A stretch of DNA of 64,000 nt. Source: Castor canadensis. Taxonomy: Eukaryota; Chordata; Mammalia; Rodentia; Castoridae. The notes beneath the pieces were generated by a model. That model was not told the DNA's origin. It did not search any database and saw nothing but the letters and a program-made list of their open reading frames with translations. Positions 55,886 to 64,000 of this stretch are shown here, one piece after another. The translations under genes and the position numbers were made by a program. Numbering within the stretch: the first letter of the stretch is position 1; the number at the start of each line of letters is the position of its first letter. Where the stretch lies: positions 19,338,353 through 19,402,352 of the forward strand of contig NC_133387.1 in the NCBI RefSeq assembly GCF_047511655.1. The letters run 5' to 3'.

Positions 55886-56303
55886 TTCTGGGCTCTTCTG
55901 TTGAGAAGGTGTTGTCAGGGATGGTTCATAGTCTCTTTCTTTTCTCTTACCAACCCTTTCCTCCTACCCTCTTGCACAGAAAGACACATATTTCTGAGGA
56001 AGTTGTAAAGAAAGGACTGAGCTGGTTGCTATTCCAGAGAGTTGATTTGAATGGAAGACTGCACCAGTCTTTTTTAAATAAGAGGTTTATTCTCTTAAGA
56101 ACTGTAGCCTTCTTTAGTAATACTTTTGCTTTTTCCCAATCGCTGCCATATTTAGTGTTCTTCTGTGTGACACCTCTTTTCTGTTTTCATATTCCCAGAT
56201 AGAAATACTGTATTATGAATTTTGACTATTTAAATTATTATCTTATACTCTAAACTCTTTTTTGCAGATATCTATCCAGAAAACCATAGGTTCCTATGTA
56301 AGT

Positions 56304-56707
56304 TGGTTTTATTTTTATTTTTGCTTTGGGGCTTGAGGCTCAGGAGCTCTTAGCCGGTGTGCTTCCTCTTCACTACTACAGGCCTTTGACCGCACTGGAT
56401 GGTGCTGGCTCTGCGGATCATGTGCCTGACGCTGCTCAGTGTGGCCCAAGCATTCTTGTTGATGGTGGCCTTCACATAGGAGGTGGCTGGCTTTCGCTGG
56501 CCGGATCTCCGCTTCATGACCACCATGACACCTTTGCTGTCTGCTGGGGGCTCCACACCCACCATCTTGTGGTGAATCGGCCCTTTGTGGTGGAAGAGGT
56601 TTCGGGCTTGGTGCTGAACGTCTTGATGAGGAAAGAGCAGTTCCTTACGAACAGCCATTGCAGATGCTCAAACATGGCTGCCCTCCTCTTGCTGTGGTTT
56701 TATTTTT
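56304..56707 (-). pseudogene. RPL28: Processed pseudogene of ribosomal protein L28
   Basis: The minus strand encodes a broken copy of 60S ribosomal protein eL28. An ATG at 56675 opens a frame with HLQW and VRNCS near the N terminus. After small deletions the match moves to another frame, containing [19 protein letters not shown] and TINKN. About 13 residues are missing before RRAS. The old stop lies at 56340-56342 and the current frame stops at 56350-56352. Intronless, with an A-rich 3' end and 13-base direct repeats (tggttttattttt on the plus strand at 56304-56316 and 56695-56707), so it arose by L1-mediated retrotransposition. It lies antisense in intron 1 of the rightward gene. Not expected to be translated. 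Confidence 0.92.
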
Positions 56708-57124
56708 GTTAATTAAGTTTCCAACAGAGTGATACTGGGTGTGATAGAAAAGAGAAATTGATATAAATAGGTGAAGAAGAAATTATATGTGAAATTGTGG
56801 GGAAAATGAAAGATATTTTTGTGATACACTCTGAGTGGCACTTGTCATAAGCCAGTAACGCTAATGATATCTAGAAGAGTTATGTTGCACTGCATATAAA
56901 GAACCTTGAAGACTGGTTGTCAAAAAAAGAACTTCATATTTCATTTCTTTTATCTCTTTACATTCTTTTCTCTGAAGGCAAATGTTCTCTATAATCAGTT
57001 TTCCTTTGATTCCTTTTCAAAGACCAGTCATATAGTGGGATGAACAGTCATATCACAATTTAGTACTTAGTTTCTCAGTCTGAGATGTGATGTTTGCCCA
57101 ACCCCTCACGTTGGTCGTTAGACC

Positions 57125-57422
57125 TTTGTTGTCAAATATGATGGCTACCTAGTGCTTGAAATGAGCGTAGTCTGAATTGTGATATGTGCTAAATGTAAAA
57201 TACACATGGGAAGTTAGAATCATTAGTACCAAAAAGCAAAGAAAAGAATGTAGAATATCTTCTTAGTAATTTTAAAATGTTGATTACATGTTGAACTGAT
57301 AATATTTTGGATAGGTTGGATTAAATGAAATTAATTTTATCTGTTTTTATCTTTATCTTACCGTGGCTAGTAGAAAATTTTAAATTATGTAAGTGGTTTG
57401 CATTGTATTTCTTTTGGATAAT
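57125..57422 (+). mobile_element. Ancient DNA-transposon-like repeat
   Basis: gatggctacctagtgcttga, gtagtctgaattgtgatatg, aaatgtaaaatacacatggg and ttgattacatgttgaactga follow a widespread mammalian repeat I recognise but cannot name with certainty. Confidence 0.5.
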
Positions 57423-57664
57423 GCTGCCTTTATTTATTTATCTTTTTCTGTGGGACTAGAGTTTGAACTCAGTGCTTCACAATTGCAAAACACTCTACTT
57501 CTTGAGCCACACCTCCAGTCCATTTTGCTGTGGTTATTTTGGAGATGGGATTTCAAGAAGTATTTGTCCCAGCTGTCCTTGAACCAGGATCCTCCCAATC
57601 TCAGCCTCCCCAGTAACTTGAATTACAGGTGTGAGCCACCAGCACCCAGGTAATGCTGCTTTAA
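57419..57664 (-). repeat. B1-ID composite SINE, minus strand, with TSD
   Basis: Composite of the cttgcaaagca-type subfamily between taatgctgccttta (57419-57432) and taatgctgctttaa (57651-57664). Confidence 0.92.
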
Positions 57665-57778
57665 TCTTATCTCTCTTTTCCCCAACATATTTGGAGTTAA
57701 TTTATTTTAGTTAATGATCGGTTATATAATCACTAAAAATGATTTTAGTATTGTATATTTTAAAATAATTTTTTCCTA

Positions 57779-58022
57779 AAGTGAACTTTTCTTTTTCTTT
57801 TGGTCAGATTGGGGTTTGAACTCAGGGCTTTGTTCTTGCAGAGCAGGTACTCTGTTGCTTGACCCACACCTCCAGTCCATTTTGTTCTCATTATTTTGGA
57901 GATGAGGTCTCTTGAATTATTTGCTGGAGCTGGCTTCAGATCTCTATCTTCTCTATCTCACCCTTCCAAGTAGCTAGCTCAGATTACAGGGTGAGCCACT
58001 GGTGCCCAGATGAAGTGAACTT
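57779..58022 (-). repeat. B1-ID composite SINE, minus strand, with TSD
   Basis: Second copy of the same subfamily, flanked by aagtgaactt at 57779-57788 and 58013-58022. Confidence 0.92.
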
Positions 58023-58144
58023 CTGTGTTCTTATCTTTTCTACTATTAACTTTCTCAAGCCTTGATCGTCCTTTCTTTAAGCTGTTTAACTTTTACCACA
58101 CTCTACCCGTGGTACTACATAAGCATTACTTAATCTTTTTCCAT

Positions 58145-58180
58145 ATCACCTGGAAGAATTTTATCACCTGGAAGAATTTT
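58145..58180 (+). repeat. Tandem duplication, two 18-base units
   Basis: atcacctggaagaatttt occurs twice without mismatch. Confidence 0.95.
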
Positions 58181-58402
58181 GAAGAGGGCATTTCAGATTA
58201 GAGTAGATTTTCTATTTGCTTTCTTTCTTAATATTAGGACTATTAAAAAGGAGTATATATTACAACCCATCCACTATTAACATATAATTTTAAAATTTAA
58301 AGGAAAGGCAAATTGATCTTTTAAAAAAGAAAGTGAATTAAAAATTTTACATGTGAAGAGGAAGATTTTGACTCCTTGAGCATAAAACCCAGCAAAATAG
58401 TT

Positions 58403-58508
58403 GGCCCATACCTATAATCTTAACAGTTAGTAGTCAAGGCAAGAGGATTCTAAGTTCGAGGCCAGCCTGGACTATCGAGGGAGACCCTGTATCAAAAACA
58501 AGAGTAAC
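58403..58508 (+). repeat. B1 SINE
   Basis: gttcgaggccagcctggact and gagaccctgtatc. Confidence 0.85.
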
Positions 58509-58696
58509 AACAAAAAACCCCAACAAACAATAAACACCTGCAGTGATTTAGTCTGATGTTGCGCATTTTATACATGTTTATAAACTTGGACCCATGCAGC
58601 CATTACTCCTGATTTTCTACTTCCCCTTTACCCACAATGTTATGATTAATATTTCAGATTTTAAGTTTATATGGTTTTATTTATATTTTTGTTTGC

Positions 58697-58798
58697 TTTT
58701 TTGATACAGGGTCTCTCTGTATAGCTCAGACTGACCTTGAATTTGCAATCTTCCTACCTCAGCCTCCTGAGAAGTGGGATTATAGCCTTGAACAACTG
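58697..58798 (-). repeat. B1 SINE, minus strand
   Basis: atacagggtctctctgtata and cctcagcctcctgagaagtg. Confidence 0.85.
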
Positions 58799-60895
58799 TT
58801 TGTTGGATTATTTAAAGGGCTGTTGACATCTGAGCTCCAAAATATAGTCCAAAAAACTATTATTTTTACTATTCCAAACCATTCAAAAAGTCCAAAGTAC
58901 AGACTTAGGAATGGAAAATTATATAAAAGCACATTAATAAGAAGTATGTGCATGAAGTTAAAAAAAAAGTTTGTGTCAACAAGCTTAACTTTTTAAAAAA
59001 AATGATTAGACTTGAATTAAAATAGGTTTTAATAAGACAGGGCAAAAGATATCTAGGGAAAAAATAGAACTAATGTAGATAATAGGAATTTGGAGAAGAG
59101 AAAAGATAGATGAGGTGAAAAAACTTCACATTCTTGTATGCTCAACAGAAGGATAATCTTATTAGACTACATAGATTTTGTCCCTTGTCAGTTGTCTGGA
59201 TCTTCGTACTCTATATTTACCTTTTTGGTTCCTCCTAAACTTTGAGACGAGGCTTGATTTCTGTTGGTTCTGCTGACCTAGATTTGGATTGATCTGTAAG
59301 AATGATTTCTGAAACCATCTGTATTTTATCCATCACTCTTCATTTTTATTGCTGACTAGTATTCCATGGTGTGGGTGTACCACAGGTTAACTGTACCACA
59401 GTTTTCCTGATGAAGGGCATTTGGGTTCTTTTCAGCTTTTGACTCTTAATCAAAGATACGTTAATAAATATCCATGTAGAGGTTTTTGCATGAATGTAAG
59501 TTTTTATTTCTTTAGGAGAAATGCCCAAGAGTAAAATTGCAGGGCCATCTGGTAAGTCCATGTTTAGTTGCAAAAGAAACTGGTAGACTGTTTCACTGTG
59601 GCTGTACAATTACTATAAACATTGTATAAGTGACCCAGTTTCTCTGTGTTCCAACCAGAGTAGGTGTTATTAGTGTTTTGTTGGCTTAATTTTCTTTTGT
59701 TTAAATTTGTTATTTTTGTGAGAGTTATACCTCTAGTATAGTATTTTATAGCAGTAATATATTACTCCATTATAAGATAGTAATTATACATATTTACGGG
59801 TACAGTATGATGTTTCAGCACATTGTATACATTGTAGAATTTGGGACACTTAGCATCTCATCACTTCAAACGTTTATCATTTTGAGGCTAGAACACTTAA
59901 ACTCCTTTTGTAGTTATTTTGAAATGTGCAATATAATACTGTTAACCGTAGCCACCCTACTGTTCTGTAAAACACCAAAACTTACTCTTATACCTGTTAA
60001 CAAATCTCCCCCCATCTCCCTCATCCTCCTACCTTTCCTAGCCTCTGGTAACTATTATTTTACTCTGTGCTTCTGAGTTCACCTGTTTTAGAGTCCATAA
60101 ATGAGTAAGATTATGTGGTATTTGTCCTTTGCCTGGTTTATTTTGTTAACCCTCTATGTTTATCTGTGTTGCCACAAATTGTGGGATTTCATGTTTTTTT
60201 TCTGGTTGAATAGTATTCCATTGTATATTTATATCACATTTCTTCATTCATCTGTCGGTGAACACTTAGGTTGATTTTATATCTCTTCTTTTGTGAATCT
60301 TTCTCTAATAAACACTGGAATACAGATGTCTCTTGACATGCTCATTTCATTTCCTTAGGATAGGTACTCAGTAGTGAGATTGCTGGATCATATAGTAGTT
60401 CTGCGTTTTGGAGGAAACTTCATACTGTTTTCCACAATAGCTCTGCAAACTTACATTCCCACCAATGGTTATAAGAGTTCCCATTTCTCTAGACTTGCAC
60501 CAGCATTTGTTATTTTTTGGTGGTGCAGTAGGGTTGCAATCTACCACTTGAGCAAAATATACATATATATATATTTTTTTTTTTTTTGATAGTAGCCATT
60601 CTAACTGGGGTAAAGTGACATCTTATTTTGGATTGGTTTGCATTTTCGTGATGATCAGTCATATTGGGCATTTTTTTCATACACCTATTGGCCAGTTATA
60701 TATTTTCTTTTGAGAAATGTTTGTTCATGTCTTTTGCCTATTTTTAATTGGATTTTTTTTTTGCTGTCAAACTGCTTGAGTTCCTTATATGTTCAGATAC
60801 TAACTTTTTGTCAGATGCATAGTTTACAAATATTTTCTCCAGGTCTATAGATTATTTCTTCACTCAGTGGATTGTTTCCTTTGTTGTACCCCTAT

Positions 60896-60983
60896 TTTTT
60901 CTTTTGCTGGTAGTGGGGTTTGAATTCAGGGCCTTGTGTTTGCTAAGTAGGGGCTCTACCGCTTGAGCCACATCCCCAGTCTC
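60896..60983 (-). repeat. ID-like SINE nested in L1, minus strand
   Basis: gtagtggggtttgaattcag and ctctaccgcttgagccacat. Confidence 0.9.
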
Positions 60984-61064
60984 TCTATACGACTGTTTCT
61001 GGTTTGTTTGTTTTTTTTCACATGTTTATTGTTAGACTATAGAAATGTGATGTTTTTTTGTATA

Positions 61065-61191
61065 TTGATCTTGCATCTTTTCCTCTCCTTTTATTGTATT
61101 ATTTTTACATTTACTTATATATGTATGCATTGTTTGTGCCACCTTCTCTCCCAGTCCCCCACATCCCTTACCCTGCTTGATCTTGCATCTT
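61065..61191 (-). mobile_element. Very short L1 insertion with perfect TSD
   Basis: A 97-base piece (61080-61176) matching the 3' UTR end of the L1 at 9.2 kb (gtatgcattgtttgtgccac) lies between two identical 15-base repeats ttgatcttgcatctt (61065-61079, 61177-61191). Confidence 0.85.
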
Positions 61192-61377
61192 GTGAGTTCC
61201 CTGAACTTACTTATTTATTTTAGGGATTTTGGGGTTAGATTTCTTGGGGTTTTCTAGGTGGATAGTCATGTCACCTGCAAACAGGGAATTTTTTGTTTTA
61301 AGTTAGCTTTCTCTTTCTTTCTTTTTTTTTTTTAAGCTATTGTTTCCTGAGTTGAAGAAGTTGCTCTCTATGCTTAG

Positions 61378-61480
61378 TTTATTTATTTATTTATTTTTGA
61401 AGTGCTGGGAATTAAACCCAGACCCTCACCTGACACATACCTAGCAAGTGCTTCTCCACAGAACTACATCCTGAGCCCTG
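61378..61480 (-). repeat. ID SINE nested in L1, minus strand
   Basis: (tatt)n tail complement, then gtgctgggaattaaacccag. Confidence 0.85.
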
Positions 61481-61860
61481 TTTCAAATGTTGAACAGCCT
61501 TGCAAACCTGGAACAAATTCTATCTTGTGATGTTTTGCTGCTTTTTAAAAATACATCACTACATCACTGGATTTTTACCTGCTAATATTTTGTTTAGATT
61601 TTTTTGTATCCATGTTCATGAGGATATTAGTCTGCAGGGATTTTTTTTTTTTTTGTGATAGATTGGTTTTGATACTAGGGCATATTGGCCTTTTAGAATA
61701 ATTTGTGAAGTGTTCCCTCTTTTCTGTAAGAGATTACATAAAATTAGAATTAGTTCTTTACATTTTTGGTAAAATTCATCAGTGATGTCATATGGGCCAG
61801 GGGATTTCTGTTTGGGGGAAGCTTTCTAACTATGACTTCAGGATTGTTGTTTTTGTTTTG

Positions 61861-61945
61861 TTTTCTTTTTCCCCGTACTAAGGATTGAAGCCAGGGCTTT
61901 GCATATGCAAGGCAAGTGTACCTGTGAGCTACAACCCCAGCCCTG
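61861..61945 (-). repeat. ID SINE, minus strand
   Basis: ccgtactaaggattgaagcc and ctgtgagctacaaccccagc, at the edge of the old L1. Confidence 0.88.
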
Positions 61946-61949
61946 AAGT

Positions 61950-63090
61950 AGGAATTGTGTGTTAAACACAAGAAGATACAAGAAGACTGCTTCTGCAATG
62001 GTTCCAATAGTGTAAAATGACACTATTCACCAGAGTCATAATGGAGAAGTACTTTAGGAATTCAGAGAAGGAGCATTCATAGAATATGGACAGGATTATT
62101 TGTATGTTTTGTGAAAAGATAATACTTGAATGAGTAGTAGATGGGGTAGAAAAGAAAGTTGTAATGCCTATATAAGAGCATTACGGGACCAAAGTGATCA
62201 TGTCCAGTGATGAGAGAAAGGGAATAGGCAATAGGGTTATGCAGTGCTAGAGAGGTAGAAAAGAGGGTTCCTCAGGTAGAAAAGAGGGAATTTAAATTTG
62301 AGCAGGAGGCAGTAGCCAATTCCAAGGCTCTTAATCTGAAGAGAGACTTGAAGAATGTGGTTTAAAGCATTGACATTACCTGTGAGCTTACTAGAAATGT
62401 AAAATTTGAGACCCTACCATAGTCAAACTCTGCATTTTAGAGAAACAGTGAAGCAATTTGTATGCATGATCATGTTTGATAAGTTCAGTTTGAAGTGAAA
62501 ATTAAATAACTTATGTATGTGAATTCTAGAGCAGAGAAGTTATAGTAAAAAAATCAGTGTAGATTCCTTTAGGTCCTGTATTAGTAATCCAGTTGAAACA
62601 GATACCAAAGGACATAAAAGAGCCTTCTTAAAGAAATAAAATCAATAGGACCTAGTGACCAGAACTTAAAGGATGGAGGAGGATGCTAAATCAAAGATCA
62701 TGATCAGATTTTGATACTGGACAATTGAACTGTGTGGGCCGTTAACAGTAAATCAGAAAGTTGTGGTTATTCTTTATTCCCTGGCTACTAAAAGTCCTTA
62801 TTTCAGAAAATCATCATCATAACAACGTTGGAGGGGGGAAGAAACCCTCTTATAATTCTAGAATCCTAAAATAAACACTATTATTTTGCAGGTTGTCTTG
62901 ATTTCTTAATATGCAAACTTGGTATTTTAGATTATTGTTAGTAGTTTAAAGCCAATTTTCATACTTTTAACATTTTTAAATATATTTTTCATGTCTCTTC
63001 ATGACTTGTTTTTAAAGAACATTTTTCCATTATAAAATACATATGCCCTCACTCAAATTTTAAATATGCAAATTAAAGTGAATTATTCCA
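61950..63090 (+). other. Intron 1 sequence, no gene seen
   Basis: About 1.1 kb of unique sequence without recognisable repeats or exons. Confidence 0.5.
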
Positions 63091-63094
63091 GTTT

Positions 63095-63408
63095 TGCCAG
63101 GCACAGTGGCCCATACCTTTAATTCTAGCTACTCGAGGCATAGATCTGGAGGATTGCGATTCGAGGCCAGCCCAGGCAAAACGTTTACAAGACTGCATCT
63201 CAACTAATAAAAAACTGGATGTGGTGTCATGCACCTGTCATCTCAGCTGTTTGGGAGGTGTAAATGGGAGGTTGGTGGTTCACACAGACCTGGGCATAAA
63301 TAGGAGACCCTATTCTAAAATACTTAAGCAAAAAGTGCTGGTGGTAGAGTACCTGCCTGGTAAGTGCAAGGTTCTGAGTTCAAACTCCAGTACTGGGGAA
63401 AAAATAAA
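63095..63408 (+). repeat. Trimeric B1-B1-ID SINE
   Basis: B1 units start near 63097 and 63215. The linker aaaatacttaagcaaaaagt joins an ID-like unit that lacks part of its A box (gctggtggtagagtacctgc). Confidence 0.88.
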
Positions 63409-63736
63409 AGGTTGTAATAGGTTTGGCTGAGATTGTAATTGGTGTAGCTTTTAACTTGACATTTCCCAATGTTTGTCAAAGCTAAAAAAATGTACATTTT
63501 CTTGACTCAGAAATTTCATTTCTGGGAATTTGCTCTACAGATATATTGGCTTCATGTCAATCCACAGGCCAGTTTGTCAGTGTTTTTAGGAAAATATTTT
63601 TCTGTTAGATTTGGCCAAAAGTGCATCATTTCATGGGAAGAATTTTCAATTTATTCTAATTTCTTTGCAATACTTTTAAAGCTACTTTGTATTTCTACCC
63701 CCCAGCATTAACATACTTTTAGAATTAAAAACTATA

Positions 63737-63880
63737 GCTGAGTGTTCTATTGCACACTGTAATCCAGCACTCACAAGGCAGAGGCAGGAAGATTTTGAGT
63801 CCAAGGCCAACCTGGATTACACAGTGAGTCCTGTACTAGCATGGGCTAGTACATAGTGAAAGCCTGTCTCCAGAAAAAAA
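63737..63880 (+). repeat. B1 SINE with internal duplication
   Basis: gtaatccagcactcacaagg then cctggattacacagtgagtc, followed by a second similar segment gcatgggctagtacatagtg before the tail. Confidence 0.8.
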
Positions 63881-64000
63881 TCAAAAGACTTGAAAAAATA
63901 TTAGCAAATATGTTTGGCAACAAATATTTATAAATAAGTTCTTTTTAATATATTTATATGTGGACATAAATATAAAGATCTATTAATATATTTATATAAC

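Larger units (their letters stand above)
59290..61858 (-). mobile_element. Old L1, minus strand, with nested insertions
   Basis: Complement of L1 3' UTR and ORF2 in order: 3' UTR (cacttagcatctcatcactt, near 59845), ORF2 end (ttgaatagtattccattgta; cccaccaatggttataagag; gtagccattctaactggggt), then upstream ORF2 (tttctaggtggatagtcatg; gcaaacagggaa; atcagtgatgtcatatgggc). An additional L1-like 3' segment at 59290-59640 may be a separate older copy. Nested in it are a 97-base younger L1 piece (61080-61176) and SINEs at 60896 and 61378. Inactive. Confidence 0.75.

Noticed and set aside
55819..56202. 127-codon plus-strand frame
   Set aside because: It begins inside a minus-strand B1-ID SINE and is Phe/Leu/Ser-rich from T-rich sequence; no domain seen.
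56326..56712. 128-codon plus-strand frame
   Set aside because: Exact antisense of the RPL28 retrocopy.
1048..63408. tRNA genes suggested by A and B boxes
   Set aside because: The boxes belong to ID-like SINEs: A-rich tails, no cloverleaf, and dozens of similar copies.

Overview
This is nuclear DNA from a mammal, most likely a rodent. It is AT-rich, has two CpG islands, and is packed with rodent-type SINEs: 7SL-derived B1 units, ID-like units with tRNA-type A and B boxes, and fusions of the two. It also holds L1, L2, MIR, MaLR/ERV LTRs and fossil DNA transposons. B1-ID fusions with an internally deleted ID half are established for beaver, dormouse and squirrel relatives. The wording of these copies (caagtggtagag ... 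gagttcaaacccca) makes me favour a castorimorph such as beaver, but that is inference. There is no bacterial, phage or CRISPR content, and no complete protein-coding gene lies in the window.

Layout. (1) 1-5.5 kb looks like the start of intron 1 of a gene read leftward. Its CpG island is at about 4.8-5.78 kb. A candidate first coding exon (minus strand, 5466-5493) encodes MATLLAVNS and ends at a good splice donor. (2) 5.8-42.1 kb is an intergenic interval of about 36 kb, made mostly of repeats: an L1 3'-end block (8.76-10.75 kb), two inverted copies of one ERV LTR family (8.1 and 16.0 kb), MaLR-type LTRs (13.2, 29.8, 36.5 kb), L2 and MIR fossils, and dozens of SINEs. (3) 42.2-43.26 kb is a second CpG island with E-box, ZNF143-type, NRF1-type and YY1-type motifs, followed by a non-coding candidate first exon read rightward (about 42520-42726, strong donor). 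(4) 42.7-64 kb looks like the first intron of that gene. It is SINE-poor for its first 3-4 kb and later holds a Tigger-like element (50.5 kb), a MaLR-type LTR (51.2 kb), a processed RPL28 pseudogene on the minus strand (56.3-56.7 kb) and a long antisense L1 (59.3-61.9 kb).

The two promoters point away from each other, and both carry the same ZNF143-type core (CTACAAGTCCCAG). I could not name either gene. The most notable patterns are a recurrent B1-B1-ID trimeric SINE with a shared linker, an LTR family with an octamer and up to four NF-Y boxes, microsatellites that grow repeatedly from SINE tails, and several perfect hairpins. I see no convincing new gene system. Repeat boundaries below were placed by eye and may be off by some tens of bases.
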